A program made the position numbers and the translations under genes. Shown here piece by piece: positions 53,479 to 63,710 of a DNA stretch of 64,000 nucleotides; within the stretch, counting starts at the first letter, position 1; each line of letters begins with the position of its first letter. The notes under the pieces were generated by a model. That model had not been told where the DNA came from. It saw only the letters and a program-made list of their open reading frames with translations, and made no database searches. Source of the stretch: RGEC01 sp964626685 (GTDB lineage Bacteria > Bacteroidota > Bacteroidia > NS11-12g > UBA955); the NCBI GenBank assembly GCA_964626685.1, contig CAZVJY010000007.1, positions 79,840-143,839 of the forward strand, given 5' to 3'.

Positions 53479-54429
53479 TTGGAAAACCTTAAGCATTTAT
53501 CTGCACTGTATGCCGATTACCTGGCAAAGAATACGTTTACCGGAAAGCCGGAGACGCTTTATGCACCTATGAATTACATCATGGAACTGGGTGGAAAGCG
53601 TGTTCGCCCTTTACTTGCCTTGCTAGGCGTGGAAGCCTGCGGCGGCAATGCCAAAGATGCGTTGCTATGGGCACATTCGGTGGAAGTATTTCACAACTTT
53701 ACACTGGTGCATGATGATATCATGGACAATGCACCGACACGTCGGGGAAAGCCCACTGTTCATGAAAAATGGGGCATTGCCGAAGGAATCCTGTCCGGAG
53801 ACAACATGCTCATTGCTGTGTACGAGGGCCTTCTGCTTTCGGATTATCCGCATAAAATGACATTGCTTCAATTGCTCTCAAAAACAGCCCGTGAGGTTTG
53901 TGAAGGGCAACAGCTCGATATGGATTCAGCCGTGAAAAAGACTGTAACGGAAGTCGATTACATGGAAATGATTCGCCTGAAAACGGCGGTCCTGCTGGGC
54001 TGTAGTCTGCAGGGTGGAGGTATTTGTGCAGGAGCTGGTGATGACGTGCAACAACGATTATACGAGTTTGCCATCAACATGGGCTTGTGTTTTCAGTTGA
54101 ATGACGACTGGCTGGATGCATTCGGTGATCCGCAACTGACAGGCAAAGTATCTGGTGGTGATATTGCAGAGGGTAAAAAAACCTGGCTTTATATTATGGG
54201 GAATTTACATAGAGAAACCGATGAGATCTGGCACCAATATTCCGGCTCCGACAGGATTGCTCCAACCCTATCATTGTGGCGCAGTGTCGGTTTGGATGCG
54301 GCCTTGAAAACCAAAGCTGAAAGTTATCTTGAAAAATCGATGGAAGACCTGCAGGCATTGGATGCAATGGGCGTTAAAACAGATGCCCTTAGGGAATTGT
54401 CTTTGTGGCTCAATCAAAGAGCACACTGA
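53479..54429 (+). CDS. Short-chain polyprenyl diphosphate synthase
   Basis: The 316-residue trans-prenyltransferase starts with TTG 53479; no earlier ATG or GTG gives a family-like N-terminus. It has 'LGGKRVRPLLALLG', the first Asp-rich motif D79-D80-I-M-D83 and the second as 'NDDWLDAFGD'. A phenylalanine lies five residues before the first motif and the motif has no two-residue insertion, which points to farnesyl/geranylgeranyl-range products. Exact chain length cannot be read. It is divergent from the CBS-type gene. Confidence 0.88.
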   Translation: MENLKHLSALYADYLAKNTFTGKPETLYAPMNYIMELGGKRVRPLLALLGVEACGGNAKDALLWAHSVEVFHNFTLVHDDIMDNAPTRRGKPTVHEKWGIAEGILSGDNMLIAVYEGLLLSDYPHKMTLLQLLSKTAREVCEGQQLDMDSAVKKTVTEVDYMEMIRLKTAVLLGCSLQGGGICAGAGDDVQQRLYEFAINMGLCFQLNDDWLDAFGDPQLTGKVSGGDIAEGKKTWLYIMGNLHRETDEIWHQYSGSDRIAPTLSLWRSVGLDAALKTKAESYLEKSMEDLQALDAMGVKTDALRELSLWLNQRAH

Positions 54430-54446
54430 GCCCAAATCAAAACCGT

Positions 54447-54812
54447 TTATTTTTTTATCTTCCTCAGGGCATTTGCCTGTAACCGAAACACCGTCATTTC
54501 CCGGATCAAATCTTCCGGCAGGGTTTCATCGTAAAAAAACTGTGCAGCCGCTTTACTGGTTTTAAAACCCCTTAGTTTTTCAGAAAAAGCAGCAATCGTA
54601 TCAGGCCCGGGATAAAAACCTATGTGGTTTTTATGTGCAGCAAAATATACCAGGGGACCATTCAGCCTATACCCCGGCATATTCCAGAAAATGCCTTCTT
54701 CTGCATCAGGTACAGTTGATCGAATCACATTCCTAAGCTGCTTCAATAACAATTGTTTTTCATGGCTGTAAACAGCTATGTAATCATCAACAGCCGAGGA
54801 ATTCAGCTTCAT
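54447..54812 (-). CDS. DUF1801 (YdhG-like) protein
   Basis: The 121-residue protein has 'LKQLRNVIRSTVPDAEEGIFWNMPGYRLNGPLVYFAAHKNHIGFYP', shown split in practice, and an ending 'VFRLQANALRKIKK' characteristic of DUF1801 proteins such as YdhG. A homologue has been described as an iron chaperone (frataxin-like); the role of this one is not established. It follows the large BNR gene on the same strand, sharing one base. Confidence 0.8.
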   Translation of the reverse strand: MKLNSSAVDDYIAVYSHEKQLLLKQLRNVIRSTVPDAEEGIFWNMPGYRLNGPLVYFAAHKNHIGFYPGPDTIAAFSEKLRGFKTSKAAAQFFYDETLPEDLIREMTVFRLQANALRKIKK

Positions 54813-57800
54813 TATTTCACATCAAAGAAAAAGGTTCTACCCGGCGTGTAGGGAACTTTGGCTTCATCAAGCTTTTTGTTGAGTAGCTCTATTCTGTTAT
54901 GAACCTGCTTTAATTCAGCCACCCACTCCACAAATACTTTTTTGCCATCTCGGAAAGCATTAATATGTGTTGCGGTGGGGCCATTGCTGCTATATACCAT
55001 GCCGTAGACGGCGGTTTCTATGCGATCATAAATCCCGGGAGCTGTCTCAAATTCTTTGGAAGCCAACAAAGCATCGCCATTCAAACGTATGTTCAGTTTT
55101 TCAACACTAAGCTGAATATCTGAAATCTCCTTCATCAAACCGGCATCCACACCCATGTGAAATATGGCATTTTTTGCTGTTTGCAAGCTCTTTGACGCAT
55201 CATTCATGTATTCGGAAGCGGCTGATATGTTTCTGCGTGTTTCGGCAATTTCATCCACGATTTTAGCCCTTTCTTCTGCTGAAAAACTGGTTAAAGTTGG
55301 TTTTACCAGGTAATCGACAGAAATGGTCTGTTTGTTACCCATTTCCTTCATCACAGCATCTTTCACCAAATAAAGTGACACCTGATATTTCCCGGGTGCT
55401 ACAAACGGACCGTAATCGGGCTCAGTGTATGGATCACTTAAATCCCTTGGTCCCTGGGTTAAGGGGTTGGTACTGGCATAGCGAAGATCCCATTCCACTT
55501 TGCCCATTCCCTTTCTGGCGGCAGTTTTCAGCCTACGCACTTCCCTACCCTTTTCATCGGTTATTACCAATAATACAAATGGTTGCTCTTCCCGTGCTTC
55601 CATTCGCAAGGAATCGATGGAAGGATAATAATTGTTTTTGGCTTTGCCTTCTTTAGCCTGTCGGCTTTCCTTGATGGTTTTATATTCGTTTTTCAGGTTA
55701 TAACGAATTACCGCACCGGAAGCAGGATTGGGTGCATTGAAATAAGATGCACCTTTGGAAGATTTATCTCTACCACCCAGAGGTGAGCGGGGAATAAAGA
55801 TTTTGGCGGGTTTTACCGAAAAGAGGTAAGCCTCTTTAGCCATATTTTCCGGTGTCGCCTCTCGCAACGGTGCGTAGTTATCCAGAATTACAAATCCACG
55901 TCCAAATGTAGCGAGTGCGATATCCTGCTCTCTTTTCTGAATGGCAATATCCTTAATAGCAATGGGTGGAAGACCGGCAGTCCACTGGGTCCATTTCTTT
56001 CCACCATTGTTGGTGGCAAAAAAGCCGAATTCAGTTCCGATAAAGAGCAGATTTTCATTAACAAAATCTTCTGCAAAGGTTTTTACTGAGCCATTCTGAG
56101 GCAGATTAGATGCAATGGAAGTCCATGTTTTTCCGGCATCGGAACTTTTCAGCACATATGGCTTAAAATCACCTTGTCTGTGGTTGTCAAATGTTGCATA
56201 AACCACATTTCTGTTATGTTGTGAAGGCGTAATGCAACTCACCAGTGTCATATCCGGAATGCCGGGAAACTTGCTCTGTTGGCTCCAGGTTTTGCCACCA
56301 TCGGTGGTTATCTGTATCAAACCGTCGTCCGTACCGGCATAGAGCAGGTTTTCATCTTTGGGACTTTCGGCCAGCCACATGATATTTCCAAAAATGGAAG
56401 TGCTTTGGTTTTTGGCCACCGCATCCATACTCCACACTTTACCCATTACAGGCAGTTTGTTCCGGTCAATACCGCGGCTGAGATCGGGACTTACGGCTTC
56501 CCAACTGTTTCCACGGTCGTTACTTCTGTACACTTTATTGGCAGCAAAATATAAACGTGCGGAATTGTGTGCACTGATAATCAGCGGAGCATCCCAGTTC
56601 CAGCGAAGACCGTTTTCACCCAAACCTGATATGGGCTTGATATCAATTTGTTCGCCTGTTCTGCGGTCATAGCGAATTAAACCACCGTATTGCCATTGGC
56701 TGTATACAATATTGGGATCGTTTGGATCTACCTGCGTTTTAAAGCCATCACCACCCACGGTAATGAACCAGTCGCTGTTGGGAATACCATTTGCACTTCC
56801 ATTGGCTGAAGGTCCGCCCAGGGTATTGTTATCCTGTGTTCCACCATATACATAATAGAATGGTTCAGAATTATCAACGGTTACGCGGTAGAACTGCGTA
56901 ATATTCAGGTGGTCTTTATGGATCCAGCTTTTGCCGTCATCCCAGGTTTCATAAAGACCGCCATCGCAGCCCACAATCCAATGTGCGGTATTGTCGGGCT
57001 GTATCCAAATAGCATGGTTATCAACGTGCTTCCATTTCTCGCCCACACTGGTAACAGTTTTACCGCCATCTTTGCTCCATTTGAGCCATGTATCCATAAT
57101 AAAAATACGGTTTGGATCAGCAGGATCGGCCATGATTTCCTGGTAGTAATTGCCTGCAGTAGAAAAATCGTTGGTTTTAGACCAGCTTTCACCCTTGTCA
57201 TCACTCACATATACACCAGATTTACCCGCCTGTGCTTCCACCATGGCATAGATCCGGTTGCTGTTTTTAGCGGCAATACAGAGGGTAATACGCCCTACAT
57301 CGCCGCCAGGCAATCCACCTGAAAGCTTTCTCCATGTTTTACCTCCATCCGTGCTTTTATACAACGCGCTTTCGGGACCACCGCCCAGGTATGTCCACTC
57401 ATGCCTTCTGCGCTGGTGGAATGCAGCATACATAATTTCCGGATTTGTTGGATCAAGGTGCACTTCATTGCATCCCGTATTATCACTAACATGATGGATT
57501 CTGGCCCATGTTTTTCCTCCATCTTCGGTTTTGTACAAGCCCCTTTCACCGCCTTCTTTCCAAAGCGGGCCATACGCCGCAACGTACACCACATTGCTGT
57601 TGTTGGGATGTACTTTAATCATACCAATGTGCTCGCTGTTCTTTAGCCCCATATTGGTAAAAGATTTACCACCATCCAAGCTCTTGTAAATACCATTACC
57701 GTAACCAACGCTGCGCTGGTTGTTATTCTCTCCGCTTCCTACCCACAAAGTATTTGCATTTTGCGGATCCAGGGTTAAGCAGCCAATGCTTTGGGTTCCA

Positions 57801-58054
57801 TAACCATCAAAAATGGGATCAAAGGTTGTTCCATTGTTACGGGTTTTCCATACACCGCCATAGGCAACTGCCAGGTAGTATTCACTGAAATTATTGGGAT
57901 TTACGGCAATATCAACAATTCGACCACCGGTGGTTGCCGGACCTATGCTGCGAAACTGAAAAGCATTCAGCACATCAGCAGATAGACTGTCCTGGGCCTG
58001 CACGCTACCAAAATTCAATGCAACGAGTGCTAAGGAAAGGTAAATTTTATTCAT
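54812..58054 (-). CDS. Sortilin-type BNR-repeat (VPS10-like) exported protein
   Basis: The 1080-residue protein has a signal peptide (1-20). About residues 25-700 hold repeated BNR/Asp-box motifs 'S.DGGKTW' ('KSLDGGKSF', 'KTEDGGKTW', 'KSTDGGKTW', 'VSDDKGESW', 'ITTDGGKTW', 'KSSDAGKTW' and 'TNNGGKKW'), which build a 10-bladed VPS10/sortilin-like propeller. The remaining 350 residues include a Fn3-like region and a C-terminal coiled helical stretch. Homologues are annotated glycosyl hydrolases, but no catalytic residues are evident. A promoter TTTG-N20-TATTTTCG lies just ahead of the start. Confidence 0.85.
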   Translation of the reverse strand: MNKIYLSLALVALNFGSVQAQDSLSADVLNAFQFRSIGPATTGGRIVDIAVNPNNFSEYYLAVAYGGVWKTRNNGTTFDPIFDGYGTQSIGCLTLDPQNANTLWVGSGENNNQRSVGYGNGIYKSLDGGKSFTNMGLKNSEHIGMIKVHPNNSNVVYVAAYGPLWKEGGERGLYKTEDGGKTWARIHHVSDNTGCNEVHLDPTNPEIMYAAFHQRRRHEWTYLGGGPESALYKSTDGGKTWRKLSGGLPGGDVGRITLCIAAKNSNRIYAMVEAQAGKSGVYVSDDKGESWSKTNDFSTAGNYYQEIMADPADPNRIFIMDTWLKWSKDGGKTVTSVGEKWKHVDNHAIWIQPDNTAHWIVGCDGGLYETWDDGKSWIHKDHLNITQFYRVTVDNSEPFYYVYGGTQDNNTLGGPSANGSANGIPNSDWFITVGGDGFKTQVDPNDPNIVYSQWQYGGLIRYDRRTGEQIDIKPISGLGENGLRWNWDAPLIISAHNSARLYFAANKVYRSNDRGNSWEAVSPDLSRGIDRNKLPVMGKVWSMDAVAKNQSTSIFGNIMWLAESPKDENLLYAGTDDGLIQITTDGGKTWSQQSKFPGIPDMTLVSCITPSQHNRNVVYATFDNHRQGDFKPYVLKSSDAGKTWTSIASNLPQNGSVKTFAEDFVNENLLFIGTEFGFFATNNGGKKWTQWTAGLPPIAIKDIAIQKREQDIALATFGRGFVILDNYAPLREATPENMAKEAYLFSVKPAKIFIPRSPLGGRDKSSKGASYFNAPNPASGAVIRYNLKNEYKTIKESRQAKEGKAKNNYYPSIDSLRMEAREEQPFVLLVITDEKGREVRRLKTAARKGMGKVEWDLRYASTNPLTQGPRDLSDPYTEPDYGPFVAPGKYQVSLYLVKDAVMKEMGNKQTISVDYLVKPTLTSFSAEERAKIVDEIAETRRNISAASEYMNDASKSLQTAKNAIFHMGVDAGLMKEISDIQLSVEKLNIRLNGDALLASKEFETAPGIYDRIETAVYGMVYSSNGPTATHINAFRDGKKVFVEWVAELKQVHNRIELLNKKLDEAKVPYTPGRTFFFDVK

Positions 58055-58061
58055 GGGATTG

Positions 58062-58093
58062 CGAAAATAACCCCTGTGCTTTCTGTTACCAAA
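58062..58093 (-). promoter_or_regulatory. Promoter of the BNR gene
   Basis: Minus strand TTTG (58093-58090), a 20-base spacer and TATTTTCG (58069-58062), with one mismatch in the -7 box. The start codon follows after only seven bases, so a near-leaderless transcript is expected. Confidence 0.45.
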
Positions 58094-58107
58094 AAATGGC
58101 CATCAAA

Positions 58108-60195
58108 TTATCGCAACAGCTGTTTTCGCAAACCGGGAACGATTGTATAGCCAAGGGCGCTTAAATCCGTCAATCCATCAATGTTTACTGTGTTGTAATC
58201 CTGAACGCCGTAAATCACTTTGTATACCTGCTCATTGGCATCCACACGACCATCAGGCGTAATTAACAGGCTGCCCCCATTTCTGAAAAGATATTGCGTA
58301 AACAACAATTGTTTGGAATCCAGAGAATAGGCCCTGAGTCCTCCATCAGTGCCCATTCCAAAAAGAAACCTGTCATTTACCACCACAAAATCAGCCATAC
58401 CACCTTCGTTTGTGTTGATTAACGTAAATGACTTTGTCTTTTCATTTGTTACAAGCGCCTTCCCATTGCTGTATTCGATTTTCCAGGCACTATCGGCAGT
58501 ATAACAAACTATGCTATTATTAAACAGGGTTTGGTCCGGTAATAAGCGCCATGCATCTGTCTTTTTAGCCGTTTGTAGCTGACCTGTTTTAGATGAGAAG
58601 GTGTACATGACATTCGAACTGCCAATACAACGGATCAGCGAGCCACTGGCATTGACGGCTGCAGGACCAAGTGAAACAGCCTTTTCAGTCAAAATAGCAG
58701 CCTTTTCGCGGTAAATACCACTGCTGTAATCGGAGATTCGGATTCCTCCTGTCTTATCGGCTGATAGCACCCTATTACCATCCGGAAAAATGATTACATC
58801 AGGCAACACCTGATTATCGTCTTCAACAGATAAAGATTGATTTAATATAGGCGATTCGATGAATTCTGAAAGCGAATAAGAGCCTTTTGAAAAATCAAGT
58901 TTCAGCTCATACAATGCGAATTCATATTTGTTTGAAGGCTCATGTTCCAAAGAAATAAGCCACCTTGCCCGGCTGTTTGGAAAAGGTATAATCGCTTTGG
59001 GAAATGTTTTCCCCGGGAAAAAATTCAGCACAATGGTATTGCCGGTATTGAGTTCTATGAAGGCAAATTTTTCATTTGCTTTTGAAAACGCCATCACCCC
59101 CTGTTCAGAAAGCGATTCGTTAATTCTGTATACCGGTTGCCATACTGGTCCGGAATCGTTTTGAATTTTAATGGAAAAGGTTTGCTGATTTTTCAAATCA
59201 GCCACACGCCAGTACGGCAGCTTCATATCGTAACTGCCTGTCAGGTAATAAAGAATTGAGTCTGCAATCGTCTGAAAAGGATACTTCACATTGAAATTGC
59301 GGGCGGATACGTTACTGGCCTCTTTTTGCTGCATACATTGCATCAGAAGGTAACCCTGGCCTGCAATCTGTTTATTGTATCCGTAACCACCATTCACATT
59401 TCTAACCACAGCCGTTTCATAGGCCGGATTAAAGCGCAATAGGTTATGACCGTTACAGACAACAACCTCATTGGCATCAAAAGTGGCTTCATTGCCCCAC
59501 CATCTATACTGAAGCACTGTATCAGCAGTATAAACAAGGCGGATGAACGGTTCCTTTTTCCCTGTGGCAGTGTTGCGCCTGTAGTCCGTAAAAAGTAACC
59601 ATTCTCCATTGTGGTTAAGGGTAAAAGGCCTGCCTTCGGCATCAATGTCAGTAACCGGCATAGACCACAAAATAGAATCCTTGTTGAAATCATAAAAACA
59701 CAACCTGAATTTATTACCATGTTTATTGGATTGCCTGTTTGTTTCTGCAAATGGAGTGTAAAACACCATTTTACTTTTGGCACTGTCCATGCAAAAAGCA
59801 GGAAACAAAGGATTCCGGCTCCACTGTTTATCGGAATCTACCCTGCCGCTAATAGCGTTCCAGCTTCTTTTCTGCATTCCGGATTTCGCTTCCCATATTA
59901 TCAATCGACCATCGAATGAAGCTGTAACTATGCGGGTATCCAGATGCGCGAATGACACGCCTGTAATGGCATCGTAATGCCCTCTGAATTGCCTTAACAA
60001 TGTTCGGTTTTCCGCTTCAAAAAGCATTGCTCTTCCATCGGTACCACCTGTAAGCAGCCATTTGTTGTTTTTACTTAAATCCATACCTGTTACCGCACCA
60101 TTGTGAAAATCAGGGTATACCAACCGGGGCTGGCTTTGCGCTGGTATTAGACAAACAATATTTAAAAACACAAATATGCAGATATGTCTTTTCAT
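58108..60195 (-). CDS. WD40-repeat protein, exported
   Basis: The 695-residue protein has a signal peptide (1-22) and an N-terminal WD40 block ('DFHNGAVTGMDLSKNNKWLLTGGTDG', shown in parts, then 'HYDAITGVSFAHLDTRIVTASFDGRLIIWEAKSG'). It is followed by less regular propeller blades. WD40 propellers bind proteins or ligands. It overlaps the glycosyltransferase gene upstream by four bases and precedes the BNR gene, so both large propellers may come from one transcript or be separately expressed. Confidence 0.8.
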   Translation of the reverse strand: MKRHICIFVFLNIVCLIPAQSQPRLVYPDFHNGAVTGMDLSKNNKWLLTGGTDGRAMLFEAENRTLLRQFRGHYDAITGVSFAHLDTRIVTASFDGRLIIWEAKSGMQKRSWNAISGRVDSDKQWSRNPLFPAFCMDSAKSKMVFYTPFAETNRQSNKHGNKFRLCFYDFNKDSILWSMPVTDIDAEGRPFTLNHNGEWLLFTDYRRNTATGKKEPFIRLVYTADTVLQYRWWGNEATFDANEVVVCNGHNLLRFNPAYETAVVRNVNGGYGYNKQIAGQGYLLMQCMQQKEASNVSARNFNVKYPFQTIADSILYYLTGSYDMKLPYWRVADLKNQQTFSIKIQNDSGPVWQPVYRINESLSEQGVMAFSKANEKFAFIELNTGNTIVLNFFPGKTFPKAIIPFPNSRARWLISLEHEPSNKYEFALYELKLDFSKGSYSLSEFIESPILNQSLSVEDDNQVLPDVIIFPDGNRVLSADKTGGIRISDYSSGIYREKAAILTEKAVSLGPAAVNASGSLIRCIGSSNVMYTFSSKTGQLQTAKKTDAWRLLPDQTLFNNSIVCYTADSAWKIEYSNGKALVTNEKTKSFTLINTNEGGMADFVVVNDRFLFGMGTDGGLRAYSLDSKQLLFTQYLFRNGGSLLITPDGRVDANEQVYKVIYGVQDYNTVNIDGLTDLSALGYTIVPGLRKQLLR

Positions 60196-61382
60196 GGAGA
60201 TTGTGTTTTAACAGATTCCAGATATTGCAGCAACTGATTTGCCACGGCATCCCAGCCAAAGGTTGATACTATTTTCTCCATTCCTTTTCCTGCCAGATTT
60301 TCACGGTACTTGTCGCTTTCCAACAGCCGGTTCACTTCGGTAATAAAATCTTCAGTATTTTTTGCCATGAACGCCCCTTCACCACTTTCAATTCCCAAAC
60401 CCTTGAACCCTACATGGGTGCAGACCACCGGAACGCCCATCGCCAGCGCTTCCAGTACTTTGTTCTGGGTTCCGGCACCAAAGCGAAGCGGAGCTACAAC
60501 CACCGAAGCTTTTGCGTATTCTTCGGATATATCTTTGACAAAACCGGTAACAATAACTGAATCTGAAGCAAGATTCAATACCCTCTTTACCGGCCGCTGC
60601 CCGGCTATTACAAACACCACATCCGGATGCTTCTGTTGGATATGTGGCAGTATATCATAACAGAAGTAGGTAACAGCGTCGACATTGGGAGCGTAGTCCA
60701 TATTTCCTGTAAACAACAGGCGAAGAGGTTCAGGTTTTATCTGTTTTCTTGGGTGGAAAACCTCAGTATCAACACCATTCGGCAACACCCGGATATTGGC
60801 TCCTGCGTGGGCCGTCAAATATGCACAGTCTTCATTGCTGCAGACCAGGGTAAGCGGAAACTGCCTGAGGAAACTGCGCTCCATATTGAATAAACGCTTT
60901 TGCTCAATAGATGCAAACAGTTTGATCCATGGCCATTTTGCGCGCTCCTTTCTTCGCTGCCAATACAAACTAAACGCATCAGGCAAATCAAGTACAGCAT
61001 GTTGTTTTGGAAGATTTTTAAAATACCAGCCCATGCGAATGTGTTGAATATGAATGGCATCGAAGTGGTTATTTTGCAATGCAGACGTTAGGAGATTTAA
61101 AAATGTTTTCGACTGAAAATATGCTACTTGAAATGGCAGGTTTCCAAAAACTGCAAATGCTGCTTTAACCACACTTTTCCATTTGGGCAAATACACAATG
61201 TGAACCTCTTTAAAAACAGATTTCAAGGTTTCAGCGTACGCAAGCTCCTCCTGATCCTGGGCAATGGTATACAAATGAAGCTCATGTTTTTTAGAAAGTC
61301 GTTTTGCAAGGTTCCATATTTTCAGCTTGTCGCCCCGGTATGGCGGATAGGGCACGCGGTTGGCAACAAACATGATCTTCAT
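60192..61382 (-). CDS. GT4 family glycosyltransferase (TIGR03087-like)
   Basis: The 396-residue enzyme begins 'MKIMFVANRVPYPPYRGDKL', the hallmark of sugar transferases of the TIGR03087 type, and carries 'LPNGVDTEVFHP', 'LLFTGNMDYAPNVDAVTYF', and the donor-binding 'VVAPLRFGAGTQNKVLEALAMGVPVVCT', split here for length. It transfers sugar from an activated donor to a cell-surface polymer or lipid. The exosortase system that some homologues belong to is not present nearby. It overlaps the WD40 gene and is divergent from aspC. Confidence 0.85.
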   Translation of the reverse strand: MKIMFVANRVPYPPYRGDKLKIWNLAKRLSKKHELHLYTIAQDQEELAYAETLKSVFKEVHIVYLPKWKSVVKAAFAVFGNLPFQVAYFQSKTFLNLLTSALQNNHFDAIHIQHIRMGWYFKNLPKQHAVLDLPDAFSLYWQRRKERAKWPWIKLFASIEQKRLFNMERSFLRQFPLTLVCSNEDCAYLTAHAGANIRVLPNGVDTEVFHPRKQIKPEPLRLLFTGNMDYAPNVDAVTYFCYDILPHIQQKHPDVVFVIAGQRPVKRVLNLASDSVIVTGFVKDISEEYAKASVVVAPLRFGAGTQNKVLEALAMGVPVVCTHVGFKGLGIESGEGAFMAKNTEDFITEVNRLLESDKYRENLAGKGMEKIVSTFGWDAVANQLLQYLESVKTQSP

Positions 61383-61483
61383 AAAGGTTACAAAAATAGG
61401 ATTAACTGATTATGCTTTGTCTAAACTGCGAACAATAGACGATAATTTGCCTGTGTTTAGGTAATATTGCGTTATCAAAACTT

Positions 61484-62677
61484 ATGTTTAGCGCAAGCAA
61501 CAGAATTTCAGAGATTGTAGAATCGGAAACACTTGCCATGACCAAGCGTGCAAGAGAGCTGAGGGAACAAGGCAAAGACATTATCAGTTTGAGTATAGGA
61601 GAGCCGGACTTTAATACACCGGAACACATTTGCAGCGCTGCTACCGAAGCCATGCAAGCAGGCTATACACATTATCCACCTGTAACAGGAATGCTTCCAT
61701 TCAGAGAGTCTATCTGCAGAAAGCTGAAAAATGAGAACGGGCTGGATTATAAACCTGGAGACATAATTGTCAGTAACGGAGCTAAGCACAGCATTATCAA
61801 TGCTGTTTTAAGCCTAGTGAATCCGGGAGACGAGGTAATCATCCCCGCTCCTTTTTGGGTAAGCTACCCCAGTATGGTGAGCTATGCAGGTGGAAAAAGT
61901 GTTTTTATCCGGGCCGGTGTAGAACAGCGATTTAAATTCACAGCCGAGCAATTAGATAAGGCCATTACACCCAAAACCAAACTGCTGATGTTCTCATCGC
62001 CTTGCAATCCAAGTGGTGCGGTTTTCAGCCATGATGAACTGAAAGCCATTGCAGATGTGCTGCAAAAGCACCCACATGTATTCGTTATCAGCGACGAAAT
62101 TTATGAGAAAATAAACTATTGCGGGGCACATGTGAGTATTGCATCCTTCCCTGGCATGCGTGACAGGACTGCTGTAGTCAACGGACTTGCCAAAGGATAT
62201 GCTATGACAGGTTGGCGAATTGGCTATCTTGCCGGGCCATCGTGGTTGGTTTCAGCCTGCGAAAAAATGCAGGGATTGTTTACCAGTGGTGCAAACAGTA
62301 TTTCTCAAATGGCAGGTATTGCCGCATTGGAAGGCGATCAGAAACCCGTGGAAGAAATGAGAACGGCATTTTTAGGTCGCAGAAACAAAATACTTGATCT
62401 GTTGAAATCCATACCCGGCTTGCGGTTTGATATTCCTGACGGTGCCTTCTATGTATTTCCGGATGTTTCTTATTATCTGGGCAAATCTGTAGGGAGTGAT
62501 AAACTTGAATCCGCCGAAAAACTCTGCTTTTACCTTCTCAGTGAAGCCGGTGTTGCCTGTGTGAGCGGAACTGCATTCGGCATGCCTGAATGTATCAGAA
62601 TTTCTTACGCAACTGACATCACAACCATAGAAAAAGCGGTTGCCCGCCTCAAAGATGCCTTTTCAAAAATAAAATGA
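61484..62677 (+). CDS. Aspartate aminotransferase (class I/II, AspC type)
   Basis: The 397-residue PLP enzyme starts with ATG 61484 ('MFSASNRISEIVESETLAMT'). It has 'LSIGEPDFNTPEHI', 'TGMLPFRESICRKL', 'FSSPCNPSGAVFSHDEL', 'VISDEIYEKINY' and the Schiff-base lysine in 'NGLAKGYAMTGWRIGYLAG'. It exchanges the amino group between aspartate and glutamate; prephenate or other substrates are possible in this subgroup. The sequence upstream has a TAATATTG with one mismatch to the -7 box. Confidence 0.92.
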   Translation: MFSASNRISEIVESETLAMTKRARELREQGKDIISLSIGEPDFNTPEHICSAATEAMQAGYTHYPPVTGMLPFRESICRKLKNENGLDYKPGDIIVSNGAKHSIINAVLSLVNPGDEVIIPAPFWVSYPSMVSYAGGKSVFIRAGVEQRFKFTAEQLDKAITPKTKLLMFSSPCNPSGAVFSHDELKAIADVLQKHPHVFVISDEIYEKINYCGAHVSIASFPGMRDRTAVVNGLAKGYAMTGWRIGYLAGPSWLVSACEKMQGLFTSGANSISQMAGIAALEGDQKPVEEMRTAFLGRRNKILDLLKSIPGLRFDIPDGAFYVFPDVSYYLGKSVGSDKLESAEKLCFYLLSEAGVACVSGTAFGMPECIRISYATDITTIEKAVARLKDAFSKIK

Positions 62678-62705
62678 TCCAAACCCTTGTAACTTTGCAA
62701 CCAAG

Positions 62706-63695
62706 ATGAGTCAGGAACTTGATCAGCTTTTTTCGGGATTCCAAGGATTAAAAGTGCTTATAGTGGGCGATGTGATGGTCGATAAATACATTTTCGGCCG
62801 TGTAAACCGTATGTCTCCTGAAGCCCCCGTGCCTGTTGTAGATGCAGATAGTTTTGATGCCAGGCTTGGCGGAGCCGGAAACGTTGCATTGAATGTTCAC
62901 GCTATGGGCGGAATTCCTATTTTATGCTCGGTTATCGGGAAAGATGCGGAAGCAGATGACCTGAGAGAACTGATTAAACAGGCAGGATTAACAGACAGGG
63001 CAATTGTATATAGCCAAAAAAGAAAAACCACGACCAAAACCCGTATCATCGGCAACAACAAACAAATTGTCAGGATAGATCATGAAATTACTTCAGATCT
63101 GGATGCACTTGATACATATTATTTGGAAGAACACTACAGCCGCGAACTGGAGCAGGCTGATGTTGTTATCATGGAAGACTACAACAAAGGTGTACTGCAT
63201 GGTTTGAATATTCCAAAACTAATTGAAAAAGCCAGAAAAGCCGGTGTGCCGGTGGTGGTGGATCCAAAAAAACAGAATTTTGATGCCTATAAAGGATGTA
63301 CCCTCTTCAAGCCCAACCTGAAAGAAATCAAAGAAGGCATGGGTATTGAAATTAATCCGGCAAATACAGACTCCCTGATTACAGCTGTAACCAAACTTGA
63401 GGAAAGGCTTGAAAACGACATTTCGCTTCTCACCCTGAGCGAGCACGGAGTATATGTACACAGCAAAAGTGAAAGCCACCAAATTCCCGCCCACATCCGA
63501 AATATTGCAGATGTGAGTGGTGCCGGAGATACAGTTATCAGTGTTGCGGCCATGTGTCTTGCTATGAATACATCGCTTAAATTATTAGCAGAGCTCAGCA
63601 ATCTTGCTGGTGGTCTGGTATGTGAACACACTGGTGTGGTTCCCGTAAATCCGGCCAGATTACTTCAGGAAGCCAAAGTATTAAAATTGCAATAA
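62706..63695 (+). CDS. rfaE1: D-glycero-beta-D-manno-heptose-7-phosphate kinase (RfaE1 domain)
   Basis: The 329-residue PfkB-type kinase makes the 1,7-bisphosphate used for ADP-heptose in LPS core. 'LIVGDVMVDKYIFGRVNRMSPEAPVP' begins it (shown in parts), 'LGGAGNVALNVHAMGG' follows, and D275 in 'VSGAGDTVIS' is the catalytic Asp. The length covers only the kinase domain; the cytidylyltransferase/adenylyltransferase half of HldE is absent and must be separate. It lies 28 bases after aspC on the same strand and is followed by a strong terminator. Confidence 0.9.
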   Translation: MSQELDQLFSGFQGLKVLIVGDVMVDKYIFGRVNRMSPEAPVPVVDADSFDARLGGAGNVALNVHAMGGIPILCSVIGKDAEADDLRELIKQAGLTDRAIVYSQKRKTTTKTRIIGNNKQIVRIDHEITSDLDALDTYYLEEHYSRELEQADVVIMEDYNKGVLHGLNIPKLIEKARKAGVPVVVDPKKQNFDAYKGCTLFKPNLKEIKEGMGIEINPANTDSLITAVTKLEERLENDISLLTLSEHGVYVHSKSESHQIPAHIRNIADVSGAGDTVISVAAMCLAMNTSLKLLAELSNLAGGLVCEHTGVVPVNPARLLQEAKVLKLQ

Positions 63696-63710
63696 ATTTT
63701 TAATGATATG

